In this document: piece after piece, positions 8,105-15,468 of the stretch
How the letters are laid out: the number at the start of each line of letters is the position of its first letter
Numbering within the stretch: the first letter of the stretch is position 1
Assembly: GCF_016427535.1 (NCBI RefSeq)
Contig: NZ_JAELXV010000005.1
Location: 62,001 to 126,000, forward strand
Length of the DNA: 64,000 nt
Direction: 5' to 3'
Origin: Hymenobacter sp. BT559
GTDB taxonomy: Bacteria; Bacteroidota; Bacteroidia; Cytophagales; Hymenobacteraceae
Notes under the pieces: model-generated
Seen by the model: only the letters and a program-made list of their open reading frames with translations
Told to the model about the DNA's origin: nothing
Database searches by the model: none
Translations under genes and position numbers: made by a program

Positions 8105-8527
8105 TTAGAATGGAAGTTTGTCAAGCTCGGGCTCTTGGCGCAGGCTCACGTTTTCCTCCGTGCTGGCACTGGGCGCGGCAGCGCTGCCCGGGCCTGGCCG
8201 ACCACCTAGGAGCGATATCTCATCGGCGATAATCTCGGTGATGTAGCGCGTCTGCTGGTCTTTGTCCTGGTATTGGCGCGTGCGCAGCTTGCCTTCTATA
8301 TATACCTGGGTGCCCTTTTTGAGGTATTTCTCGGCCAGTTCGGCCAAGCCGCGCCACGCCGAAATATTGTGCCACTCGGTACGCTCAACGCGGTTACCCT
8401 GCTTGTCTTTATAATACTCGTTGGTAGCCAAGGTAAAGTGTGCCACACTATTCCCGCTCTCGAGGTGGCGTACTTCGGGGTCTTTGCCGAGGTTGCCCAC
8501 CAGAATTACTTTATTTACTCCGGCCAT
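8105..8527 (-). CDS. ssb: Single-stranded DNA-binding protein
   Basis: 140 residues. The OB fold occupies roughly residues 1-108 (MAGVNKVILVGNLGKDPEVR at the start, then WHNISAWRGLAE and GTQVYIEGKLRTRQY). A Gly/Pro/Ala-rich linker leads to an acidic C-terminal tip ending LDKLPF, the segment that recruits replication and repair partners; E. coli has DIPF in this place. It forms homotetramers that coat single-stranded DNA. The neighbour mutY lies upstream on the same strand, as is usual in Bacteroidota. Confidence 0.96.
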   Translation of the reverse strand: MAGVNKVILVGNLGKDPEVRHLESGNSVAHFTLATNEYYKDKQGNRVERTEWHNISAWRGLAELAEKYLKKGTQVYIEGKLRTRQYQDKDQQTRYITEIIADEISLLGGRPGPGSAAAPSASTEENVSLRQEPELDKLPF

Positions 8528-8676
8528 GTTAGTTGCTAGTCTTTGCTAGTTTAAAAAGTGAAATGCAAGCCGTCGACACCTAGAGTGTTCGACAGTTTAA
8601 AATTACAAATAGCGGCCGGCATATGCAAATATTATTGGCAATTTTACCAAAAATAATAGCATTAGTTTATAGGGTG

Positions 8677-9783
8677 TTAGCCAGCTTTGGCGAGATAGTT
8701 ACTTATAAGCACTGGCTTAGGTAGGTTTTCTATCTCACCGGCCGAATAAGCCCGCAGGCCTAGGTCGCGCGTGGCCGCTTCGGGGAGGGCAGCGGCTAGT
8801 TCTACTGTATGAAAGCGGGCTTCGAGTTTCTGGTGGCTTAGCACCTGGCGCAAGGAGGCGGCGGGCCGGTCCTCGGCTACCTGAGTGGTGGCCAGCACCC
8901 CACCTAGGGCCTCCACGTGGCGCAATACCTCGGCCGCGGACATCGCAGCGCCGTCGGTTTCGGCCAGCGCAAAGTCGTACAATCCTTGCCAGATATCGCC
9001 GCCCGGCCGCTCTTTTAAATAGAGCCGTTCGCCGTGGCACAGCACGAAGTAGTGGAAGTACCGCGTGCGCACTGCCTTGGCCTTGCTCTTGATGGGCAGC
9101 AGCGCCACCTCGCCGTGCTGAAACGCCCAGCACTGGCTTTGCAGCGGGCAGAACAAGCAGTCGGGCTTGAGAGGCGTGCACTGCAAGGCCCCAAACTCCA
9201 TGATGGCTTGGTTGAACTCGGCCGCGTGGGCCGGAGGCAGGTGCTGGTCGGCCACGGCCTGAAACTCCTTGCGCGAAGCGGGGGCAGCAATGTCGGAATG
9301 CAATCCAAAAATGCGGGCTAGCACCCGAAAAACATTGCCATCGAGCACAGCCACGGCCTCGTCGAACGCAAAAGATGCGATAGCCGCCGCCGTGTAAGGC
9401 CCTACCCCTTTGAGCTGCCGCAGCCCAGTATAGGTAGCCGGAAACTGCCCCCCAAACTCGCGCACTACCTGCTGGGCCGTATGGTGCATATTGCGAGCGC
9501 GCGAATAGTAGCCCAATCCCTGCCAGTGGCGCAGCACCTCCTGCTCGGGGGCGGCAGCCAGGTCTTGTACGGTAGGATAAGATGTCAGAAAATCAAGGTA
9601 ATATGGCAAGCCTTGCGCGACGCGCGTTTGCTGTAAAATAACTTCAGATAGCCATATAGCATAGGGATTGCGGGTGTGGCGCCAAGGCAAGTCGCGGTGG
9701 TGGCGCGGATACCAATTTAGCAAAGCCGAGGCTAGGAACGACGGGGCTGGCGAAGCAGCCGCCGGAGCGGTAGGAGCAAGCAA
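8677..9783 (-). CDS. mutY: Adenine DNA glycosylase MutY
   Basis: About 368 residues. MutY removes adenine mispaired with 8-oxoguanine. Seen: the catalytic-glutamate segment WLSEVILQQTRV, the helix-hairpin-helix LKGVGPYTAAAI, the catalytic-Asp segment VLDGNVFRVLARIFG, and the iron-sulfur motif C-x6-C-x2-C-x5-C (CTPLKPDCLFCPLQSQC). The C-terminal part is the NUDIX-like 8-oxoG recognition domain. The frame has no ATG at the 5' end; TTG codons occur at 9828, 9816 and 9783. A minus-strand -7 candidate at 9807-9814 would place transcription start near 9800, so TTG 9783 is chosen, though the start is uncertain. It is divergent from the HU gene. Confidence 0.93.
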   Translation of the reverse strand: MLAPTAPAAASPAPSFLASALLNWYPRHHRDLPWRHTRNPYAIWLSEVILQQTRVAQGLPYYLDFLTSYPTVQDLAAAPEQEVLRHWQGLGYYSRARNMHHTAQQVVREFGGQFPATYTGLRQLKGVGPYTAAAIASFAFDEAVAVLDGNVFRVLARIFGLHSDIAAPASRKEFQAVADQHLPPAHAAEFNQAIMEFGALQCTPLKPDCLFCPLQSQCWAFQHGEVALLPIKSKAKAVRTRYFHYFVLCHGERLYLKERPGGDIWQGLYDFALAETDGAAMSAAEVLRHVEALGGVLATTQVAEDRPAASLRQVLSHQKLEARFHTVELAAALPEAATRDLGLRAYSAGEIENLPKPVLISNYLAKAG

Positions 9784-9806
9784 GAGAATGAGGCAGAATA
9801 TTTTGA

Positions 9807-9862
9807 CAAAGGTCAATTTTGAGGTCAACCATTGGCCAAACGAAAAAAAAGAAGTACCTTTG
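9807..9862. promoter_or_regulatory. Divergent overlapping promoters of mutY and the HU gene
   Basis: On the plus strand TTGG (9832-9835), a 19-base spacer and TACCTTTG (9855-9862) form a near-ideal Bacteroidota promoter; transcription should start near 9868. On the minus strand the same palindrome TTGGCCAA (9832-9839) supplies a -33 element and GACCTTTG (complement of 9807-9814) a -7 element for mutY. The plus-strand promoter lies inside the longest HU reading frame, so that frame's ATG at 9832 cannot be the translation start. Confidence 0.7.
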
Positions 9863-9972
9863 TGGTCCGATTTCCAATGGCAACCCCTTACCGGGCAAGG
9901 GCTTACGCCGGAAAACGGAGGATTAAGCGTCCGACAAAATCATTTTTTTCACTTCCAGTACCCCTTACCAAC

Positions 9973-10317
9973 GTGACCAAAGCTGAGGTAATTTCCGAAA
10001 TTTCGCAGAAAACCGGCATCGAGAAAGCCGATGTGCTGACGACCGTAGAAGCCTTCTTCAAAGTAGTGAAGGACTCTATGACCGAGGGCCACAACATTTA
10101 CGTGCGTGGCTTCGGCTCGTTCGTAAACAAGAAGCGCGCCCGCAAAGTAGCCCGCAACATCTCTAAAAATACGTCGCTCATCATCGACGAGCACTACATT
10201 CCGAGCTTCAAGCCCAGCAAGACGTTCGTAGCCAAAATCAAAGGCAGCAAAAAAGTAGTTGGCGAAGATGCCGCTCCTAAAGCCAAAGCTCCTAAGGCTA
10301 AAAAGGCTAAATCCTAG
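9973..10317 (+). CDS. HU-family DNA-binding protein
   Basis: 114 residues from GTG 9973. HU is a histone-like protein that bends and compacts DNA. The protein begins VTKAEVISEISQKTGIEKAD, a typical Bacteroidota HU start, has the DNA-binding arm region RGFGSFVNKKRARKVARN, and ends in a Lys/Ala/Pro tail (KAKAPKAKKAKS) that probably adds DNA contacts. The open frame extends back to ATG 9832, but this leader covers the promoter at 9832-9862 and does not resemble HU. The tail is longer than in E. coli HU, which has none. Confidence 0.93.
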   Translation: MTKAEVISEISQKTGIEKADVLTTVEAFFKVVKDSMTEGHNIYVRGFGSFVNKKRARKVARNISKNTSLIIDEHYIPSFKPSKTFVAKIKGSKKVVGEDAAPKAKAPKAKKAKS

Positions 10318-10439
10318 TTTGAGTTGAAGTGAAAAGTGATGGGGTGAGGAGGTTAGCGTGGTGATAGCCAGCCCGTTGGGTTTTAGCTATTATCTCCAGC
10401 CTCCTCACCCCATTGCTTTCTTACTGCTTTACTTTCCCT

Positions 10440-11375
10440 ATGTCTCTTTCCCGCACTGGTACGCATCAAGCTTTACTGCTGGTTGGCGCTTTGGCGCTGG
10501 CCGGGGGACTTTACGCACTGCCCAAGGGTATTGTGAAGCCCAAGGAAAGCAAGGCCGAGTTAACTCAGGATGCCGCCCGCACCGCTAATCGCGACGGTGG
10601 CGGCATGGCTACCAACGGCTCAAAGACCGAAGCGTCGTCGGGCCCGCGCACAGCCGCAACGGCCACCGAGGGGCCAGATGAGGCAGGCGGCACAGCCGCC
10701 GCGCCGCACACGCAAGCCAATGCTACGCAGCGCCGCGAGCTCAACGAGCTGCTGGCTAAGTACAAAGCGGGTACCGATGCAGCTACTCGCCGCCAAGTAT
10801 CTCTGGACCTAGGCAGCCACTACGAAGCTGTGCAGCGCTTCGACAGTGCGGGGTACTACTATGCAGAAGTAGCGCTGGCGCAGCCCGCCGAAAAGGCGTG
10901 GCAGAAGGCGGCCGATGCTTACTTTCAAGCTTATAGCTTCGCCTCATCGGAAGCGCGGAAAAAAATGCTAGGCGAACGGGCGCGGGAGCTGTATGACAAT
11001 GTACTAACCGCCAACCCCAACAACCTAGACGCTAAGACTAACCTAGGTATGGCTTACATGAGTAGCGACAACCCAGTGAAGGGCATTTCGCTGCTACGTG
11101 AGGTACTGGAGCAAGACCCCAAAAACGAAAAGGTACTGTATAACCTAGGCGTTCTGGCGATTCAAAGCAACCAGTACGACAAAGCGGCTGAGCGCTTTGC
11201 ACAGCTCGTTCAAGTTAACCCTAATAACGTAGAAGGTCAGTTTTACCTGGGCGTGACGCTGGCTCGGACCAACCGGGCCGCGGGTGCCAAGGCGGCCTTT
11301 CTCAAGGCGAAAAGTCTCAGCCAAGACCCGGCCCTGGCCGCGTCGGTGGAAGAAGAACTCGCCAAGCTTCAGTAG
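10440..11375 (+). CDS. Membrane-anchored TPR protein
   Basis: 311 residues from ATG 10440. One N-terminal membrane segment (ALLLVGALALAGGLYALP) is followed by a low-complexity Ala/Thr/Glu linker and then at least three or four tetratricopeptide repeats, clearest in NNLDAKTNLGMAYMSSDN, NEKVLYNLGVLAIQSNQYDK and NVEGQFYLGVTLARTNRA. TPR arrays mediate protein-protein contacts. A TPR gene between HU and rng is a recurring arrangement in Bacteroidota. The frame continues nine codons upstream to 10413, but ATG 10440 gives the cleaner membrane-anchor N-terminus. Partner unknown. Confidence 0.85.
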   Translation: MSLSRTGTHQALLLVGALALAGGLYALPKGIVKPKESKAELTQDAARTANRDGGGMATNGSKTEASSGPRTAATATEGPDEAGGTAAAPHTQANATQRRELNELLAKYKAGTDAATRRQVSLDLGSHYEAVQRFDSAGYYYAEVALAQPAEKAWQKAADAYFQAYSFASSEARKKMLGERARELYDNVLTANPNNLDAKTNLGMAYMSSDNPVKGISLLREVLEQDPKNEKVLYNLGVLAIQSNQYDKAAERFAQLVQVNPNNVEGQFYLGVTLARTNRAAGAKAAFLKAKSLSQDPALAASVEEELAKLQ

Positions 11376-11476
11376 GTACGCCTACCAGCCAGCCAGTTAT
11401 TATGCGTAACTTGCCGGGCTAATTCAGCTTACCCTACTTCTAGATACCTCATTTCTAACTTTTAACTCATCCGAAG

Positions 11477-11566
11477 ATGCCCTGCGGTAAAAAACGTAAA
11501 CGCCATAAAATCGCCACCCACAAGCGCAAGAAGCGCCTGCGCAAGAACCGTCACAAGAAGAAGTAA
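11477..11566 (+). CDS. Tiny basic ribosomal-type protein (AURKAIP1/COX24-like)
   Basis: 29 residues, MPCGKKRKRHKIATHKRKKR followed by LRKNRHKKK. It consists almost entirely of Lys, Arg and His. Very similar 29-30 residue proteins occur just upstream of rng across Bacteroidota and are named AURKAIP1/COX24-domain proteins; the same domain is found in mitoribosomal mS38 and in mycobacterial bS22, so a small-subunit ribosomal role is inferred. It begins 101 bp after the TPR gene and is followed by a structured region before rng. It is easily missed because of its size. Confidence 0.85.
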   Translation: MPCGKKRKRHKIATHKRKKRLRKNRHKKK

Positions 11567-11674
11567 TCTTCTGACTTCGTGCGGTGTAGGGGGCGGGGCG
11601 ACTAGCAGCAATGCCAGCCGCCCGCCTATCTCTCACGTAGCCTCCGCCACGCGGACGACTAACGTGGTGTGCCA

Positions 11675-11787
11675 GCCGGCTTCGCTAAGCGAAGTTGGGG
11701 CCGTGGCTCGCGAGGGGAAGCTGGGACACTCTTGGTCCTGGCTTCCCTTTTGCCAGTTTCGGGGCAACCCATGTCGGCGAAGCCGGC
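11675..11787 (+). promoter_or_regulatory. Structured rng leader with alternative pairings around a terminator hairpin
   Basis: GCCGGCTTCGC (11675-11685) can pair locally with GCGAAG (11689-11694) or over a distance with GCGAAGCCGGC (11777-11787), an 11-bp perfect match. The long-range pairing encloses a hairpin at 11713-11748 that is followed by TTTT and looks like an intrinsic terminator. The two states are mutually exclusive, as in attenuators. RNase E of E. coli controls its own mRNA through its structured leader; a similar role here is an inference. Confidence 0.45.
11713..11754 (+). terminator. Terminator-like hairpin upstream of rng
   Basis: AGGGGAAGC (11713-11721) pairs with GCTTCCCTT (11741-11749), extended internally by GGGAC against GTCC, and a T-run follows at 11748-11751. 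It would end the HU-TPR-small-protein transcript or attenuate read-through into rng. Confidence 0.6.
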
Positions 11788-11815
11788 CTAGGGCTATTTT
11801 AACCAACCTAATACG

Positions 11816-13432
11816 TTGAGCAATGAATTAATAATCAATTCGACCCCCGAGGGTGAGCGGATTGCCTTGCTCCAGGATAAGCGGCTGATTGAATATCACT
11901 TCGACCGCAACGACACCAACTATGCGGTGGGTGACATCTTCCTGGGCACCGTGCGCAAGGTCATGCCGGGCCTCAACGCGGCCTTTGTGGATATAGGCTC
12001 CGAGAAGGATGCCTTTCTGCACTACGGCGACCTAGGCGAGCAGTACCCCTCTCTCAACAAGTGGGTAACCAGCGTGATGAAGCACCAGGCTCAAACCGCT
12101 GGCCTAGAAAAATTTACCCTAGAGCCGCCCCTCGAAAAAGTAGGCAAGGCCGATAACGTGTTCAAGAAAGGCCAGGCCATCTTGGTGCAGGTTATCAAGG
12201 AGCCCATTTCGACTAAGGGGCCGCGGGTAAGTACCGATATTTCGATGGCGGGCCGCTACCTGGTATTGATGCCTTTTACCAATACCATCAGCGTTTCCAA
12301 AAAGATAGTTAGCAAGGCCGAGCGCGACCGGCTCAAGCGGCTCATTGCCAGCATTAAGCCCGAAGGCTTCGGCGTTATTATCCGCACGGTGGCCGAGGGC
12401 CGCGAAGTAGCTGAGCTCGACAAAGACATGCAGAGCATGGTCGAGAACTGGGAAACGCTGTATGCCAACCTGCGCAAGGGCCAGCCCCGCGACAAGGTAT
12501 TGGGCGAGCTTGGCCGCACCTCGTCGATGCTGCGCGACATGCTCAACGAGTCGTTCGACTCGATTGTGGTGGACACGCCGGCACGGTTTGAAGAAATGCG
12601 CGACTACGTGCAGAAGATTGCGCCCGACCGCGCCGGTCTGGTGAAGCTGCACAACAACAAAGCCAAGGTATTTGAGCACCTAGGGATTGAAAAGCAGCTG
12701 AAAACGCTGTTTGGCAAGACCGTGAGCGTGCCGGGCGGCGGCTACCTCGTGATAGAGCACACCGAGGCCCTGCACGTGGTAGACGTGAACTCGGGCTCGA
12801 AGAGCAACCAGGAAAACGACCAAGAGGCTACGGCCCTCATGATTAACCTACTGGCTGCTAAAGAGGTAGCTCGGCAGCTGCGCCTGCGCGACATGGGTGG
12901 TATCATCGTAGTTGACTTTATCGACATGCGCGCCGCCGAGAGCCGCAAGAAGGTGGAGGATGCGGTGTACCACATCATGAAGCAGGATAAGGCCAAGTTT
13001 ACCATTCTGCCCATCACTAAGTTTGGGCTGATGCAGATAACCCGCCAGCGGGTGCGGCCAGCCGAAACCATCGTGACCGGCGAGGTGTGCCCCACTTGCG
13101 GCGGCACCGGCAAGATTTCGGCCTCCATCCAGGTTACGGATGAGATTGACAATAGCATCGACGACCTACTGCTCAACCAAAACCAAGCTGGTATCACTCT
13201 CTACGTACATCCCTTCCTGCATGCTTTCTACACCAAAGGCTTGGTAAGCAGGCAGATGAAGTGGTACCTGAAGTATTACAAGTGGGTGAAGGTAATGAAG
13301 GACACTTCCTTAGGTCTCACCGACTTCCGCATCGAGGACGAGCATGGCGAACAGATAGAGCTACACTCGGCCGCCGCTGCCATGGCCCGCGCCCAAGACC
13401 GCGAAATGCCGCATATCGAGACCGCAGATTAA
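11816..13432 (+). CDS. rng: Ribonuclease E/G family endoribonuclease
   Basis: 538 residues from TTG 11816, which gives the standard SNELIINSTPEGERIALL N-terminus; an ATG at 11823 is out of frame. It is a single-strand endoribonuclease for rRNA and tRNA maturation and mRNA decay. An S1 domain lies within residues 35-130. The catalytic metal aspartates are in VVDVNSG (D323) and VVDFIDM (D367/D370), and the zinc-link CPTCGGTG spans C425-C428. It lacks the long degradosome scaffold of E. coli RNase E, so it is of the RNase G type. Its last three codons, including TAA, are supplied by the left arm of the inverted repeat at 13421. Confidence 0.95.
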   Translation: MSNELIINSTPEGERIALLQDKRLIEYHFDRNDTNYAVGDIFLGTVRKVMPGLNAAFVDIGSEKDAFLHYGDLGEQYPSLNKWVTSVMKHQAQTAGLEKFTLEPPLEKVGKADNVFKKGQAILVQVIKEPISTKGPRVSTDISMAGRYLVLMPFTNTISVSKKIVSKAERDRLKRLIASIKPEGFGVIIRTVAEGREVAELDKDMQSMVENWETLYANLRKGQPRDKVLGELGRTSSMLRDMLNESFDSIVVDTPARFEEMRDYVQKIAPDRAGLVKLHNNKAKVFEHLGIEKQLKTLFGKTVSVPGGGYLVIEHTEALHVVDVNSGSKSNQENDQEATALMINLLAAKEVARQLRLRDMGGIIVVDFIDMRAAESRKKVEDAVYHIMKQDKAKFTILPITKFGLMQITRQRVRPAETIVTGEVCPTCGGTGKISASIQVTDEIDNSIDDLLLNQNQAGITLYVHPFLHAFYTKGLVSRQMKWYLKYYKWVKVMKDTSLGLTDFRIEDEHGEQIELHSAAAAMARAQDREMPHIETAD

Positions 13433-13615
13433 AACGGATTTGTCGGATTAAACGGATACGCCCGCCGGCGGCGGGCTGACTATATGAACGCAGGAGCGGC
13501 TTCGCCGGCCCTAAACTGATTAGAGGTTAGCCGAAGGCTACCCTGCGTTTCAATAGTCAGCCCGCTGCCGGCGGGCGTATCCGTTTAATCCGACAAATCC
13601 GTTTTAATCTGCGGT
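13421..13615. repeat. Long inverted repeat (63-bp arms), second copy
   Basis: Arms 13421-13483 and 13553-13615 are complementary over 63 bp with one mismatch. The arm follows the same pattern as at 2871-2933 (CGCAGATT, repeated ACGGATT units, then GATACGCCCGCC and GGCTGACTA) but differs at about eleven positions, almost all matched by compensating changes in the other arm. The left arm provides the stop codon of rng and the right arm ends at the stop codon of the convergent gene at 13615. The centre holds a further imperfect palindrome. Confidence 0.9.
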
Positions 13616-14307
13616 TAGAATTTGAGCCCTAGGTCGAGCGCGAAGACACTGTTCTTGATGTTTACGTCGCTGAAACCACGGGTGCGCTCGAAGTAACGGT
13701 CGAAGTCAACCAGGCCGTGGTGGTAGCTAAGGCCGGCAAGTAGCTTGGTGCTTTGCCCAAGCTGGTACTCTACGCCAGCCCCACCAATGATGTTGGCATC
13801 GATGTCAAAAATGTGCTTGCCAGCTTTGGTTTGGTTTTTATTGTCGTAAGGGTCAGTGTAGTATTTATCACCGTTGATGCGCACCTGCACGGGCACAGCC
13901 ACCGAACCACCTACTTGAAAGTAAACGCGGGTATCGGGGGCCACCTCATTGGTGAAGAGCTTGACGGTGAGCGGCAGCTCTAGGTATTGCATAGCTATTT
14001 TCTGCTCGACGCGCACGCCCGTAGTACCACCAGCGGGGGCCGCCGCTCGGTCGTTATACGCGATAGTACCGCCTTTGCCCGTTAGGAACAAGCCCGTGTT
14101 GAACGCATAGTTTTCGCCAAAAAAGTAATCCATAAAAATGCCGCCGCCGAAGCTAAGCTTTGCCTTCTCGGACGTAAACGAGGTGGCGCCAGGTGAGTCG
14201 GGGCGCAGGTACACAATAGAAGGCGATACCTTCAGGCCAATTTCAACTTGCGCGAAGGCGGCAGGAGCTACTGCCAGGGCAGCTACGGTGAGGAGTATTT
14301 TTTTCAT
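13615..14307 (-). CDS. Outer-membrane beta-barrel protein (PorT/porin-like)
   Basis: 230 residues. MKKILLTVAALAVAPAAFAQ is a Sec signal peptide. The rest alternates amphipathic strands such as KLSFGGGIFMDYFFGENYAFN, AMQYLELPLTVKLF and GAGVEYQLGQSTKLLAGLSYHHGL, and ends in an aromatic residue (VFALDLGLKF), as expected for a small eight-stranded outer-membrane barrel of the Bacteroidota 'outer membrane beta-barrel/porin family' group. PorT itself is such a barrel, but this protein cannot be assigned to PorT specifically. Ligand or partner unknown. Confidence 0.85.
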   Translation of the reverse strand: MKKILLTVAALAVAPAAFAQVEIGLKVSPSIVYLRPDSPGATSFTSEKAKLSFGGGIFMDYFFGENYAFNTGLFLTGKGGTIAYNDRAAAPAGGTTGVRVEQKIAMQYLELPLTVKLFTNEVAPDTRVYFQVGGSVAVPVQVRINGDKYYTDPYDNKNQTKAGKHIFDIDANIIGGAGVEYQLGQSTKLLAGLSYHHGLVDFDRYFERTRGFSDVNIKNSVFALDLGLKF

Positions 14308-14392
14308 AAAGTGAAAATGGAACGGCTATCAGGCACTTGACAGTATAGCACGACGTTGGAAAAGTGTAATTTTACGCGAAATTAACTTAGCC

Positions 14393-15415
14393 TTGAAAAT
14401 ATCTCTCTATCCGAAGGCCCTCCTTTTGGCGGGCGTGGCCCTGCTGGCTGGCTGCAAGCAAGGCGAAGAGGCTGGCGGCTGCCGCCCTGACCCGGCCGCT
14501 AGTGCGCCCGTGGCATCGCTGCCGCTAAAGCATTTGGAGCACGCTTTTTTTCAGATTAAAAATCCGGCCCAAGGGTTGCAGTTTTTGCAAGCTAACCCGG
14601 CGTTTGCGCGATATTATTTGCAAGTGGGGCAGGCGCCTTCGCCCAATGCGCTGGCTAACAGCTTAGCTCAGCTTGCTACTAACCCAGATTTGGAGAAGCT
14701 AGGGCGCGAGACGGCGGCAGCCTTTCCCGATTCGGCAAGCTTACGGCACGACCTAGGGACGATGTTTGGGAAAGTCCATTACTACTTCCCCGATTTCAAG
14801 ACGCCGCCCGTAGCAGCCACCTACGTGAGCGGGCTGCTGGGTAAAGACATTTTTGTAAATGATAGCCTGCTGGTACTCAGTCTAGATTGGTACATCGGGC
14901 CGAAAGCCAGCTACCGGCCCGACCTACCGGGCTATATGCTGAGGCGCTATCGCCCGGCCAACTTGCTGCCTACCCTTGCCACAGCGGTAGCGGGTAAGTA
15001 CGTGCCGCGCAAGCTCGCAGCCCCGTCGGTACTCGACGAGATGATAAGCCAAGGCAAGCGCCTGTACTTCGCGGGGCAGGTGCTGCCTTGTGCACCCGAT
15101 ACGTTGCTCATGGGCTATACCCGCAAAGAACTAAGCGGATTACAGTTTAACGAGGCTAAGGTATGGGGGCATTTTTTGGAGAATAACCTGCTGTACTCAA
15201 GCACACCTTTTCTGATTCAGAAATACGTGGCTGAGCGACCCAACGTGCCCGAAATCGACGCCACCTGCCCCGGCCGGGTAGGTCAGTGGGTGGGCTTGCA
15301 AATTATCCGCAAGTACATGGCTGAGCACCCCGGTGTCACTCTTGCGCAGCTCATGGCTGAAAAAGATGCCCAGCGCATTTTGACTGAGTCGCACTATCGA
15401 CCTAAGAAGAGCTAA
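14393..15415 (+). CDS. gldB: Gliding motility lipoprotein GldB
   Basis: 340 residues from TTG 14393, the only start that leaves an intact lipoprotein signal (LLAGC, lipidated C21). The C-terminal GRVGQWVGLQIIRKYMAEH, TLAQLM and AQRILTESHYRP blocks, and the central Y-FPDF and DWYIG segments, follow the GldB pattern. GldB is an essential lipoprotein for gliding in F. johnsoniae with a Zn-peptidase-like fold reported for its relatives; its activity is not established. It lies about 7 kb from gldD, so two gld genes are in the same neighbourhood. Confidence 0.88.
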   Translation: MKISLYPKALLLAGVALLAGCKQGEEAGGCRPDPAASAPVASLPLKHLEHAFFQIKNPAQGLQFLQANPAFARYYLQVGQAPSPNALANSLAQLATNPDLEKLGRETAAAFPDSASLRHDLGTMFGKVHYYFPDFKTPPVAATYVSGLLGKDIFVNDSLLVLSLDWYIGPKASYRPDLPGYMLRRYRPANLLPTLATAVAGKYVPRKLAAPSVLDEMISQGKRLYFAGQVLPCAPDTLLMGYTRKELSGLQFNEAKVWGHFLENNLLYSSTPFLIQKYVAERPNVPEIDATCPGRVGQWVGLQIIRKYMAEHPGVTLAQLMAEKDAQRILTESHYRPKKS

Positions 15416-15468
15416 TAGGATTGCAGCGCTGGTGAATAACCCCTTATAATTCATAAGTCTCAGTATCC

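Noticed and set aside
9832..9972. N-terminal extension of HU from ATG 9832
   Set aside because: It contains the gene's own promoter and does not resemble HU; GTG 9973 matches the family start.
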